DNA from: Osedax fenrisi
Lineage: Eukaryota > Annelida > Polychaeta > Sabellida > Siboglinidae
Length of the DNA stretch: 64,000 nucleotides
NCBI GenBank assembly: GCA_964019155.1
Contig: OZ025239.1
Location: 108,322,085 to 108,386,084, forward strand
Direction of reading: 5' to 3'
The position numbers and the translations under genes were made by a program. The notes beneath the pieces were generated by a model. The model did not search any database. It saw nothing but the letters and a program-made list of their open reading frames with translations, and was not told the DNA's origin. Positions 22,826 through 37,977 of this stretch are shown in pieces (the first letter of the stretch is position 1; each line of letters opens with the position of its first letter).

Positions 22826-23431
22826 ATATATTTATTACACACACAAATTTAAAAAATATATACAAAGCTATTATCTCGGTATTTTGTTTACTCAATTTAC
22901 AATGTTTAGACGGTTTCACAGTTTAAACCGTTTGATAAATATTTATAAAATGTTCAGAGTTTATAAATAATATATAGATGATATTCTATGGGTTTTTTTG
23001 AAAATATAAATATACTGATTTGATACACTTATAATACAAATCAAATAGTATTGACCCAACGGGTATTGACCAAACAACTTGTTTAACTGGAATGTCATTA
23101 TAAATAACACCATTGTATGATATCATTTCCGTTTAAATAACAGTTTCAATTAATAGTACTATAATAATACTCCTTCTCAGATGCATTCCCTTATATTTGA
23201 ATCCATTTTAATTAACAAGTATACCCTATTACTAATATTATGTAACATGATTCATGTTATATTTTAGTATTAAAATATAGCAATCAATCTAATATTTTAT
23301 TATTCGATAAAATAGTTTATTAGACTATAATCTTTGATTTATATTTCGGGATTAAAATGACAGGTTGTCAATATTTAAACCCCTATTTCCTTATTGTAAA
23401 TAAATCGATCAATATTATGAAATAAAATAAA
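21366..23431. other. Intergenic DNA between ARHGAP19 and the GAK-like exon, unit 1
   Basis: About 2 kb of AT-rich DNA without recognisable genes. A TA run lies at about 22792-22820, a TAG-triplet stretch at 21620-21650 and a small inverted repeat with 'ataacc(t)...ggttat' around 22423-22573. Counterpart at about 43212-45281. Confidence 0.4.
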
Positions 23432-23536
23432 ATGACAGAATTTTTCAAGTCAGCTTTGGATTATTTAGGTAGTCAGAATAATTGACAGGATAATAATTGT
23501 GTTGGGCAATGTGTCGAGTTAGGTAATCATTTACTA
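23432..23536 (+). pseudogene. GAK: GAK/auxilin-like first coding exon with in-frame stop, unit 1
   Basis: A 35-codon frame starting MTEFFKSALDYLGSQNN, then TGA (23483-23485), then QDNNCVGQCVELGNHLL in the same frame, followed by GTATAT as a possible donor. The pattern (FFKSAL-YL, then DN--VGQ-VELG just before the kinase domain) is that of the N-terminus of cyclin-G-associated kinase / auxilin, the clathrin-uncoating cofactor. No kinase exon was found downstream in the window. The stop makes this a fossil unless it is bypassed by an unseen splice. It lies head-to-head with ARHGAP19. Confidence 0.5.
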
Positions 23537-23571
<35 letters not shown>

Positions 23572-24159
23572 TATATATATATATATCAAAACAATGATAA
23601 ATAAGTCTATATTTACTAAACAAACAAAGAGTCAACAAAAACTTGAAATCAACAGAAAGATCTTTAAATACAGTATTCCATAATATTCTATATATTATGG
23701 GAATATAGTATAGATTAACAGTAAATAATACGAGAATGCATTAATTTTATTAATAGTAAGAGGGCGATATAGGCCTTCCTTGTGCAAAGGTTTTGAAATG
23801 ATTATAATTAACTGATTTAGATATATTAGTGATATAATATTGAAGGATTAATAGCCTCCAAAGTAACATCATGATTTCACTGGGAATTATCTGCTAATAT
23901 CGTATATATATATATATATAGTATAGAGCAGAGTACCAAGAAGAGTAAATGAGCTGCCAGGTTGGTAAGATACATTGTAAATTTCAACTTATGATAATCG
24001 ATTTAAAATATAGTAAGAGATTCATTCGAATACGAACAATCATTTATATCCTTGACATTGGAATGGAATGTCTCATATAATCGAAACAATATGATATATC
24101 TAATAGTACCGGCTAGCAGAAGATAAATTAATTCTTTTAATAAGTAATTTATATTACAA

Positions 24160-24905
24160 TGTAATATAGTTTAGACACGCCCAATACCATAATCATATAC
24201 GCCCACTTAATATGCTAAATCAGGCACTCTTAGCTTAGCTATTAAACGTAACACACCATTAACTATACGACACTATACTAAACTAGTAACTGACTACCTG
24301 AGGAACGGAGTCGACTCCAAGAATACATACTGACACACGAGGTTCTATATACATACTGTTAATATGACATGGTGACAGCGTCGGGTCCGAACCCGTGCCA
24401 TCGAAGTGACAGGTAAAACAGTAGGAACAGAACTATGTCAGCTCAATCAGTATTACTACGTAGTCGTGGTCGATTATTATTCAAACTATATCGAAATAGG
24501 ATAAGACAAATACAAGAAAAATATAACGAGATTATGATACTCAACAATCAATGTATCACTAAATAAAGGATGTTTTACGTATCTAAATAGTGCAGTTATA
24601 ACGGAAATAAATAGGAACGATATTATTGAAGATATCCATTCTGGTCATCTGGGCATTAATACATATCTCGAAAGGGCTAAAAATAGCGTTCACTGGTTTG
24701 GGATATCGAGAGACATTGAAAGAAAAGTAATAGATTGTAATCAATTCAGAATAAGTATCAAGATATACCGAGAGCCTATCAAATGAGTTACAGTTCAAAT
24801 AAAACCTCGGGAAACAGTAGGAATAGACCTATATCAGTTCAAGCAGTCTAAATACGTAGTCGTTGTCTATTATTATTCAAGGTATATCGAAACAATGATA
24901 ATCCG
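24160..24905 (+). pseudogene. Ty3/gypsy remnant, unit 2 (LTR 24160-24369, PBS 24370, integrase 24414-24905)
   Basis: Same order as in unit 1. The LTR start (TG) and the primer-binding site (TGGTGACAG) are intact here. Integrase pieces carry the same stop, the Asp-to-Tyr change and the zinc-finger Cys-to-Phe change, so these lesions precede the tandem duplication. Confidence 0.78.
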
Positions 24906-25687
24906 TGGTGAGAGATCAATAATGCCGTGTTATTAATTCTATAATATCTATATTCTCAATACATGGAATACCGGAAAATTAAATTAAGGATAATTAAATA
25001 TAATACTCTTAATAAAAATCGTATTCTATAGAAGGTATACCTTTAAATAAATATAATACTTCTTGTAAAAAACATTCTAACTTTAAATAAAAATAATACT
25101 ATATGTAAAAAGAGTATTTTTGCTTTAAGCAAATAGTAACTACCCCTTTACCATGAAATCCATACCACAACTGAACATAGAAAAAATACTAATAATAAAT
25201 ATACACGATATCAATATCAATATACAAAATAAACATATTGAATCTAGTGAATATATCTAGGATTAGTTACTGAGGTAGTTATTACATGGATTTAAATCAT
25301 TGAATACACAGTCCACATTAATACAGTATGATATGATCTCCTATGTTGTTATATTGCATTATAAAAAATGACCCCTATGAGTCATAGGTCATATGCTATG
25401 ACCTATGCATATATTTAGTGGACTCTATTTCAATCACATTATATAACACACAATCGCTGTACTGATTTTAATTACATAAACATATTATATAATTTCATAT
25501 CAGACATTTACAATTTGTTACTTTTATACATTCACTATGTGTATAGATAATATCTATCAGATATATTTATACATAATTATACTTATATTTTATGTTTATT
25601 AGTAACTATTATAATAGTTTATATACTATAGTATAAATGAAGAAACAGTTGTTAATACTATATATAATTTTTATTGGAAGCACCGAA

Positions 25688-25901
25688 TTAATTGAACATG
25701 TTGATGTCAAACTTGATGATCTGTAATCATTATGCAATAAGTATTAGTGTTATGTAATCAATGGTAGTAATGCATTGCATGGCTAAGTTTTCTATAGAAT
25801 ATCATAGAAAATAATCTATAAATATTAAATAATTAATCTGAAAATACGAGAGAATAGAGAAAAGTCGTGATAGTATTAAAGAAATTAATTATGTTTAATA
25901 A

Positions 25902-25949
<48 letters not shown>

Positions 25950-28900
25950 TATTAATATTCAGTAATTACAATTTTAGATAAGCGCAGCTAACATTAGTAG
26001 TTGAAATACATATATATTAACTGGAGGATAATACAAATATCACTGATGTATAATATATTAACGACATAAATTAAGTATGATATATGTACGACATAAATAT
26101 GAATACGATGTATGGCGTAAGTATAGCGACATAACATATATGCTACATATACCAAGTGCCGGTGGAGATGTAACCTTGATGGGACCACATTGAGGCCTCT
26201 TTAGGAGATATCGTCTTGGTGAATAGCTATGACGCGAGGAGGAGCGGGTATAGGTTAAGGGTGTACGGCGTGTGGTCACCGGAAAGGGCGTGTTAGAGGA
26301 AGGGCCAGCAGCAGCGGGGCATGGCTCCTCTTCGATGTCAGCCATTGAGGTGGGCGGAGTTATCTCCAGTACCTCCTGCGCCGGATTGTAGTCCTGGGCT
26401 ACGTTCTCAGTGGCTGTAGTGTGCTGTTCACGAGGGAGGGGGCGTTATTTAAAGCCTAACGTGCACTATAAGATGTGGTCATTTTAACTAGTACTACGTC
26501 TCTAAGTTATAATTGTATGCGAGTTTTATAACTAACTAATCTAATAAGTATAATATTAATAACTAATAAATATAAAATATTAATAACTAATAAATATAAA
26601 ATATTAATAACTAATAAGTATAATATTAATAACTAATAAATATAATATCAATAAATAATAAATATAAAATATTAATATCTAATAAGTATACTATTAATAA
26701 CTAATAAATATATTATTAATAACTAATAAATATAAAATATTAATAAATAATAAGTATAATATTAATAACTAATAAATATAATATTAATAAATAATAAATA
26801 TAAAATATTAATAATCGATAAATATAATATTAATAACTAATAAATATAATATTAATAAATAATAAATATAAAATATTAATATCTAATAAGTATAATATTA
26901 ATAACTAATAAATATATTATTAATAACTAATAAATATAAAATATTAATAAATAATAAGTATAATATTAATAACTAATAAATATAATATTAATAAATAATA
27001 AATATAAAATATTAATAATCAATAAATATAAAATTAATAACTAATAAATATATTATTAATAACTAATAAATATAAAATATTAATAAATAATAAGTATAAT
27101 ATTAATAACTAATAAATATAATATTAATAAATAATAAATATAAAATATTAATAATCAATAAATATAATATTAATAACTAATAAATATAATATTAATAAAT
27201 AATAAATATAAAATATTAATAACTAATAAGTATAATATTAATAACTTATAAATATATTATTAATAACTAATAAATATAAAATATTAATAAATAATAAGTA
27301 TAATATTAATAACTAATAAATATAAAATATTAAAAATAATAAATATAAAATATTAATAACTAATAAGTATAAAATTAATAACTAATAAATATATTATTAA
27401 TAACTAATAAATATAAAATATTAATAAATAATAAGTATAATATTAATAACTAATAAATATAATATTAATAAATAATAAATATAAAATATTAATAACTAAT
27501 AAGTATAATATTAATAACTAATAAATATATTATTAATAACTAATAAATATAAAATATTAATAAATAATAAGATTAATATTAATAACTAATATATATAATA
27601 TTAATAACTAATAAATATAAAATATTAATAACTAATAAGTATAATATTAATTACTAATAAATAAAAAATATTAAAAATAATAAATATAAAATATTAATAT
27701 CTAATAAGTATAATATTAATAACTAATAAATATATTATTAATAACTAATAAATATAAAATATTAATAAATAATAAGTATAATATTAATAACTAATAAATA
27801 TAATATTAATAAATAATAAATATAAAATATTAATAATCGATAAATATAATATTAATAACTAATAAATATAATATTAATAAATAATAAATATAAAATATTA
27901 ATAACTAATAAGTATAATATTAATAAATAATAAATATAAAATATTAATATCTAATAAGTATAATATTAATAACTAATAAATATATTATTAATAACTAATA
28001 AATATAACATATTAATAAATAATAAGTATAATATTAATAACTAATAAATATAATATTAATAAATAATAAATATAAAATATTAATAAATAATAAGTATAAT
28101 ATTAATAACTAATACATATAATATTAATAAATAATAAATATAAAATATTAATAATCAATAAATATAATATTAATAACTAATAAATATAATATTAATAAAT
28201 AATAAATATAAAATATTAATAACTAATAAGTATAATATTAATAACTAATAAATATATTATTAATAACTAATAAATATAAAATATTAATAAATAATAAGAT
28301 TAATATTAATAACTAATATATATAATATTAATAACTAATAAATATAAAATATTAATAACTAATAAGTATAATATTAATAACTAATAAATATAATATTAAT
28401 AAATAATAAATATAAAATATTAATAATCGATAAATATAATATTAATAACTAATAAATATAATATCAATAACTGATGAATATAAAATATTAATAACTATAT
28501 ATATTATAATAAATATAATATTAATAACTAATAAATATAATAATAATAACTAATAAATATAATATTAATAACTAATATATATATAATATTAATAACTAAT
28601 TAATATAATATTAATAACTAATAAACATAGGATTATTTAGTTAACTAACATCAGACTCTCTCCTTTTTCTAGAGATGTAATTTCTGATTTTCTAAAAAAA
28701 TAACAATATATAATTAGTATTAGTGTTTATACGGTAACAAAGTGTTAATATGCTAATCATATCGTTGCTATGGTAACAAACATTTACAGATGGTTTTCTC
28801 GAAGACCTGGAGTAATCCGAGTTATACTTCAGCTGTGAATATGGTTATTCGTAATTAGTGGACTGATGGTGAGGGCCAGACTAATAGAGTGCAGTTAGTG

Positions 28901-31458
28901 TGTGGAGCTATAAAGTATTAATTTGGCAATATTTATATAGAAACTAAATATTATACAACTCGTGGCAGAGGTGTTATTATATAGATATTATACCGCAATT
29001 TATTACTGTCGTTAAATTAAATATTAAATTAAGCTTACATATATAAATATTTAAATTATACATTTATATATTCAGTTTAATTTCCGTGGATAAATGTTAC
29101 TTTTTAAAGTAATTATCTCTATCTTATAAATATTAACATAACTACATTACCACTACCATAATTAGCACTACGACTATAGTATACTACCACTAGGGGGCTA
29201 TGCTAACCTTCTTTATGGTTTTACGTTTGATGTGTGAGTCGGGCATCTTTTTGATGTGCTTGACCAGTTCCACGATGCTGATATCCGTGAGATTCTCGTC
29301 CAATGATTGGCTAGCCTCGCGATCATTAAACGTGAGATTTGTCGCCACCGCATCATCGTCCTGATCAAAGGAACATACGCGCGTGTTACTACTAACATGG
29401 TGTAGCGGATATGACGGGTATATCAAGGTCATTTGTCCTTGGGTATAGTATAGTAGAGACACGTGTCTATTATAGGCGTGGTATATTAGATGCGGTCTAT
29501 TAGTTAAGTTTAAGAGTGTAATATTTGTAGCCGGACAGTCAAATGTAAGGTGTTCTAATATGGAAAGTTAGACATTCCACTTAGGTATCTATTTTTAGCT
29601 ATATTTATAAATGTTTATACATTTTTAACTAAAGTATTTTGTTATTATTTTCAATCGGATTTTACCGATTTTTACAAGACATAGATAATCTAATTTTAGA
29701 TTTAATTATAATAAATAGTTAAGTTAAAGATTCATAAATGTTGTTATCTGGTATGACGTGTGTCACTATTCAGCATAACTGGCTACGATAAATACAGGGA
29801 CATATGGATAGTTGATACAGATATTAATAGATATAACGATAGACTGATCAACTTTCCACGCTACAAAATCACACCCTTAGTTATTCAAGATTAATCTATT
29901 AAGTTAGTCAATCTACGATGTAAATGTGATATTAAATTATAAAACCGATGATTAAAGTGAAAAGTTGGATTCATACTACAACTGATGTTTGGAAGTTCAG
30001 ATGACTGTTAAATTTATAATTTCTTACGAAACTTTCGATGGTAGGTACTACATAGCAATAATATGTTGAAAAAACTATCATAACTTGCGATCATTCATCG
30101 AATGTTTTTAGAATATGTTATAGAATATCTATTCATCTGTGAGAAGTTGCTATATCTCGGAATATTTCATCCGAACCAGCATACATATGTTATAGTGAAT
30201 TTCTCTTTATAGTAATATCTACCATTATATTAGTGTGCTAATGTTATACTGATGCTATAGAATCTATAGTTATATTAATAGCGAACCTCCGTTAACTCCT
30301 CATCCGTTTTCCTCCAGAAAGCTTCAATATCCTCTTTCAGTCTCTCAGGAATCTATAAAGTATGAGGGGTGGTATGTGAGGAAGCTATCACCGGTAGCGC
30401 ATCAATACTTCTTCTAAATCTATCGCACCTAGAATATAAAGCACATTAACGCTAGCGTGAGTCATCACTAGGTGTTGCGCTGACCTTGAGAATATCGTCG
30501 GCGCGTTCGATAAAGAACTGCATGGTACAGTGGGCCTCTTTATTCATGAGTTCGAGGGCTGAGCACTGTTTCGGCACCAGGACGCTGGGCAGCATAACGG
30601 TAGCCATATTGGAGACGGACATCAGTGACTGGTCTTCGCAGTCCGTTATTTTCTTTAGCAGCGGTAGCAGCACAGATAACAGGTGGTAGTTAGCGCGAGG
30701 TAACAACTGCGCTAGCAACTGCATGGCCATTAGTCTCTTAGCTTCGGGGAGTTCTAGAGGGAGGGGGTGGCAGGTTGAAGAGAGTGGGGAGGATGATGAT
30801 GATGAGGGGTGAGAGGATGGTGAAGATATGTTGGCATTATTCCAATAGTTATAGTTGATAAATTATAGTTAAGAAGCTTATTAAATTAAATTAATCGATA
30901 TGAATATTGTTTTTAAAAGTGAATACAATTCATGTCCGCGGCTCGACGATAGAAAGATATAGCGACAATACTGACCGTTGATACGCAGGTACGTATCATA
31001 AAACGAGTCGATGAGAACTCGGTCCGGGAGAAAATCCAAGAAGCGCTTTAAAACTGAGGCTACATCTTTTACATGATACGTATTTCTCAGATCTTCCGCG
31101 GTAATCATCTCCCCGTTGTTTAACCGTTTAATCAGGTCTGCAATTCTTGGCTCGCTGCCTCCGATCCTGAATAACCCCTCAGTTTGAACGTCTATTGGAA
31201 CGATGCATGCTTTACATATCTTGCAATAGTGCTGTATTTACAGTGCAGGCACACATCGCGAGTTGATCGCAACTCTCCGATCGAACCGTTCGCACAAATA
31301 TACTTATATCATTATTAATAAATTGTTATTTATAAATATTACATGCGTTTCTATTCAATTAAGTTCGCTTATATAATACATTACATTGACAAACTTGATA
31401 TCTGCTATGAACTATGTTAAGATTTATGATAATTTATATATACTTACATATAATATGA

Positions 31459-31498
<40 letters not shown>

Positions 31499-33647
31499 CA
31501 CGAAGAAAGAGGTATACAAACTGTCATTTAAGAATTGGATTAGAGGACAGATTGCTTTTAAAGACGTAACAGTTAAATTGACTTTAAATATAGTCGTACT
31601 TGTTGCCGGTTCTGTATGGTGAATAGTAGGTTAAAGGTCATCGCTACTACTGCTGCCACCTATACTACTACTAACACTACTAGCAGCACTACTACTACAC
31701 TACTTATAGTATACTATATCGTACTGATACTATAGTATACTATACCGTACTGATAATATACTACATAGCACTCGTTGACCTGTATACGTGGTTGTCTAGG
31801 GTTGTAAGGGTCATCAGTGCAATAGAAACTATCCAATATATATATATATATAATACTCTACGTGTTACTGTACAGCTGAATCATTGTCTAGAGTTGAATT
31901 TCCATGCTCCACTAGTATGATATATGGTTGTATAGGTAGTAGTGCTAGTAGAAGTACTAGTGTTGCACTCCAATACGCCCGCTAATACCCCGATATAGAC
32001 ATATCACATGGTATATATATAATGACCTAATATAGACATATCACATGGTATATATAATGACCTAATATAGACATACCACGTGGTATAGATATGCCTTAAT
32101 ATAGGCATACACTGTTAAAAATAACCCTTTAGTTTTCTCTGAATAAACTTTTAGTAATTGGTCCTATGAGTGAAGGGTTTTCGACCCTTTAGTAAAAGCT
32201 TTAGTGAAACATGAAGGGTTTTACTACATAAAGAACTAACGGGTTTTGATCAATATTAACTAAAGGGTTCTATTCTTATTTGAACTAAAAGTTTTTGATA
32301 GAATATGAACTAAAGGGTTTTAACTTATTTGAACTACAAGTTTTTTACATTAAATTAACTAAATGGTTTTGATATAGGTGAATACAATTTATCTCAAATT
32401 AAATTATACATAATTCAAATAGCTATGATATATATAGGGGAAAGTAACCGAATAAGGACACTCTCGGTATCTCAGAAACCATAAATCCTACAACAAAATT
32501 GTTAATGAATAAAATATTCATAATTATAAAAATAGTCTAAAAAAAAGTATTTTTTAATTATTAAAAATATTTCAAATATATCCAATAAACTGATTTATTT
32601 ATTACGTTTTTAAATTTATGAAAAAAAATGTCAACTTAAAACCTTCTCAAGATTATACAAATGTATCGATATAAAATTTAACACTATATTATTAAAAAAT
32701 AAAGCGTTCTAAAATATGTATTTGTAATGTCTATATTTTGTAACAAATATTCATTAAGTAATAAGCATATATCTAGAGGTCATATAAGTTCCTAATACGG
32801 ACACTTTAAATGTCTTAATACGGACACCCTATAACCAATCAGCGCGCAGCGTATGAATAATTCTGATTTTCATAAAAATCGTGTGCGCTATAATATTAAT
32901 ACTACCAATAAAAATAATTCTAAATTGTTATTATTTAGATACTTAAATTGTATTATTAATTAAAAAATAATAAAAATAAATAAATTATTAACTAATTAAA
33001 TTACAATATATTTTTCATAAAATTAATTATAAATAACGTAATTGTAATTTTTCTGATTGATTCATCAATAATATATAGTTTATCTAGTGGTATATAGGGT
33101 GTCCGACGGACACTGTCCGTATTATAACACAGGGTGTCCGTATTCGGACATGGGTACCGAATACGGACACCCCCGTTATCTATGAATTAAAAGGAATTAA
33201 AATTATATATAGAATTATCTAGGAATTAAAAGATTAAATAAAATTTTAAAATTACAATAATATCTATAATCATATAATATTAATATATTGTAATTTTTGA
33301 ATAAAAATAATGAGTCATAAAAAGTTAAGACCATTTATTGTTAAAGTTTCCGTATTAGGTTACTTTCCCCTACATTGTAATTATAAATAATTATTTTTAA
33401 TTTATAAAGTATATATTAATTAATTTTACTTACAAAATATTATTTAAATATTTACAAAAACTTAATATATCAAAAATATATTTGGTTTTAATTATATATT
33501 AACTAATAGATTAAACAACAATTTGTCTCTAAAACTATAGGTATAACTAAAGGGTTCAAAACCTTTAGTTATTATTTAATAATCTATAGTAAGTAATAAT
33601 ATATATAGTATATAGTATATAATATATTGTAAATAGTATAGAGTAGG

Positions 33648-33679
<32 letters not shown>

Positions 33680-34300
33680 AAATGCTCGATAGTAAATAAG
33701 CTTGATGTGGAGAGGCTTGACTTGTATTGCAATATATAAAACCTTTAGTATTACCAGAGGTAGTTAAAGGGTTCGAAACTCTTTAGTTAGCATTTAATAA
33801 AAAGTAAAGGGTTATAAACCTTTAGTTATTATTTAATCAAAACTAAAGGTTTTCAAAAAACCTTTAATTGTAATTTACTAAAAAGGTAAAGGTTTACCAA
33901 AACCCTTTAGTTTTGCTTAAATGAATTAAAGGTTTTTTATATATAAAAACCTTTACCTCGTATTTAATGAAAACTAGTTATTTGTTATAGTCATTATTTT
34001 TAACAGTGTACCAAGTGGAACAGATAACGTAATCACGCTAACCTTTATCGGTGTTTTTGGTACGTGAGTGTTTCCCCCTGGTGGATGATGATACGGATGA
34101 GGAGATTTTCCCGACGTCGTTATTAGTTAGCGAGGTTTTCAGTTCATCGAACAGAACCCCGCTCAGGTCGAGTATTATCGACAGATGCATGAGTATCAAC
34201 TCAATAAACTTCGTCGGTACTAATCTCCTCATCCGGTTGGCCTCGTTCGCAAATTTTGTGGAGGCAACTCGTAGTGTTCCTATGTTAAAAGTAGAGTCCC

Positions 34301-34333
<33 letters not shown>

Positions 34334-34351
34334 TTGGGTGGTCTATAATTG

Positions 34352-34382
<31 letters not shown>

Positions 34383-37300
34383 TCATATATGTATATACAT
34401 ATATAATATTATTATTAAATATATATTATATTTATTATAATAAATTATTATAATTATAATTCTTATTTATTTTAATTCTATTAGAATAATAATTATTATA
34501 TAATATATTATATATTTATATAATAATTAGAATACAAAATATAATAAATTATATAATAGGGTGTATACAAATATATATTTTTTCAAGTACTTTAGAAAAT
34601 TGATTAGTTAACGATATTGGTCTATAGTTATTAAAATCATGTTTATTTTTATTTTTATAAAATGGTACAACTTGTGCTGATTTTAACGATAATGGTATTA
34701 TACCGGATGAAAAAGATTTATTAAAAAGATACAGTAACGGGTGTAGTATATATGGAGATATGATTTTAAGAAAATCCATATTAAAATTAAAAGTATCTAG
34801 TGATTTTTTCGGTTTAAAATTGTTAAAAACATTTATTAAATCGTTAGAAGTGTTGGGAGATAAAAAAAAACTGGAATTATTTGGGATGTTAAGATATTTG
34901 ATAAAATTGTTGGTTTCTGTTTTTTCTATTGATGAATCTAATTTTTTTCCAATATTACTAAAGTAAGTATTGAATTCGTTTGAAATTGATTTAGTATTAG
35001 TGATTATATTATTATCTAAATTAAAAGAGTTGCAAAGTGGAATGTATGTATTTGATATAAGTCCATTTATTGTTTTCCATGTATCTTTTAAATTTTTAGC
35101 ATTATCTATAAGTTCAGAATAATATTTTTTTTTCAGAATCTTAATTTTTGTTGTTAAATTGTTTTTATACGCTTTATACAAAATTAATGATTCAATAGTA
35201 TTTGATTTTAGATATTTATAATATAATTTTTGTTTTTTTCTGCATTTTTTTTTTATTTCGATTGTAATCCACGGATTAAGTGATTTCATTTTTGTTTTAA
35301 TTTTCTTTTTTGGACAATATTTATTAAATTTATCTACTACAAAATTATGAAATAAATTCCATGATATTTCCATATCATCACATTCAATAAAATTCCAATT
35401 TACTTCAGATAAAAAATTACAAAGTAAATTTAAATTAGATTCACTTGTATTGTTAATTAGTTTATAAATTAGTTTTTCATGTTTCTTAACTTTATTTGAT
35501 ATTATAGTGAAAATAGGAAAATGATCTGATATATCTGATATTATTATACCTGAATTAACATTTGCAAAGTCATTGTTGTAGAATATATTGTCGATAATTG
35601 AAACTTTATCTTTCGTAATTCTAGTTGGCCTGTTAATTAGGTTATAACATCCAATTTCATTCATTGAATTTATAAAATCTTTAGTTGTATTGCATTTTGT
35701 GTAATTTAAAATATCTATATTAAAATCACCACATATAAAAAGGTTTTTATTTGTAATATTAAAATGTGTTGTAATATAATTATTAAGAGATAAAAATGAA
35801 TTAAAATCTAAAGATGGTGATCTATAAATCAAACAAATACACATTTTATTATGTTCATCATCTATTTCGAGAATTATGCTTTGAAAATAATTTTTGGTAA
35901 ATATATCTATTATTTTAACACTAAATTATTTTCTTATATAAAATAATACCCCACCTGCATGCTTATGCTTTCTATTAGAGACATATGCATTATAATTAGG
36001 GATATTATAAATAAATGTGTTATTATCATTGATCCAAGATTCACTAATAGCTATAATATCAAATTCATATTTTAAAGAATTTAATAATATTATTAGATTA
36101 TCAAAATTCTTTGAAATACTACGAATATTTACATGTATTATAGAGAAACATTTATTTTTATTTTGTATATTGTTTATAAATTCTTTATGAGTATAATACT
36201 GTGAGTCTATATTGAATTTATAACTACAATTGTCAGGATTACTAGAAGTAGTATTATATCTATCATTTTCTGATTCATTTGTTAATATATAATGTGGTTG
36301 GTGGATAGAATTTAAGTGCATAAGAACAAAGTAAAATTAAAATTAAAAAAACAAATTATTATTAAAAATTATTCAAAGAAAATAAAGAAATAAAATAAAA
36401 ATAAAATATATTTATATAATTTATAAGAATGATAAGCTTAATTAGTCATATAATGTTGAAAAAAAAATGTAATACTGGATACGCTTGAAGTGAATAAAAA
36501 CTAAACTTGAATTGAATAAAATGATATAAAAAACTATATACTTATAAATTGTAATACTAATATGTAAATGCAATACATTTTAAATATTATTATATAATGT
36601 TGATAAAAATGTAATATTGAATAAACCTGGAATGTAAAAATAAAGAAAACTATAAAAACTATATAAACTGTAAATACTTGTATATGAGAATGCAATAAAT
36701 TCTAAAATGTTGTTATATAATATTTGTCAAAATGTAATACTGAATAAACCTGAAGTGAAAAATAAAGAAAACTATAAAAACTATATAAACTTTGAATACT
36801 TGTATATGTAAATGTAATAAATTCTAAAATGTTGTTATATAATATTGGTAAAAATGTAATACTGAATAAACCTGAATTAAGTGAAAAATAAATAAAATTA
36901 TATAAATTTGTAATAAATTTGTAATACTTGTATATGTAAATGCAACAAATTTGAAATATTAATTGTTTTTATGAATATAAATTCTAAAATTAAATATAAA
37001 GTATGAATGCAATATAATTATAAGAAGTGAAGAAAAGAAGAAAAGAAGAAAAAAAATAAAAAAACAAACAAAAATTATACACAATATACTTCAATCTAAT
37101 TCAATTCATATTCACACAATTGTTTAATATTATTAATTTCAATTATTGATTTTAAATCTTTTTTATTAGCATTTACATATACAGTATCTTTATATATCCA
37201 GGTTTTATTTATTTTTCCTAATTTTCTTAATTGTCTTGTTTTATAAAATATGGTATGTGTATTGAAAGGTAATTGCTGGTTTATATATATATTAGTATCA

Positions 37301-37937
37301 AATAGTTTATTTTTATTTTTAAATATTTGTAATTTAGTTTCTAAACTATCTAACTTAATTATATATTTAGTACCAGTATCTATATCATTTGATACATCAT
37401 CTGTTTCTGATTTTTTATTTTTATTAGTATTTAATTTACGTATATGTAAAATATTATTATATGATAATTTAGTATCCAATTTTTTATTTATATAATCTGT
37501 AAATTTATTAGTGTTGTTAAAATCAGTTAAATTAGAATCTATATTTTTATTTGTAAATATTATGTTATTGGCTATACCTTTATTTTTCTCAATATCCTTT
37601 AGTGTATCAGTTATTGTATCAGTTAATGTATCTGTTATAGTAATACTATTATTATTTTGTATTTGATTATTATTAATTGTTTCTTTGAATATATTATTTT
37701 CCTTTGTTAAATTTAAAATTATTGTTGTCTGATAATCAACTTTATCATTTAATTTATTAATTTTGTCAGATAAATCTTGAATCAATTTATATAATTTTTC
37801 ATTAGAAATTGGGGACATAGTAATAATCAATAATTAATAATAGTTAAATATCAATATTTAAAGATAAAGATATATGTATACTAATAAATATAATATAAAT
37901 TTAAGAAACTATATAATATAATGTATATATAATAAAG

Positions 37938-37977
<40 letters not shown>

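Larger units (their letters stand above)
2353..23688. repeat. Tandem unit 1 (21.3 kb)
   Basis: First copy of a head-to-tail repeat. The shared sequence begins at about 2353 ('tatataatatggg' microhomology) and recurs at about 23689 and 45541. Sequence to the left of 2353 does not match sequence to the left of the other copies. From about 4.6 kb onward the copy is nearly identical to units 2 and 3 apart from microsatellite and minisatellite length and scattered single-base changes. The first ~2.2 kb (2353-4560) is visibly more diverged from units 2 and 3 than those are from each other. Confidence 0.93.
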
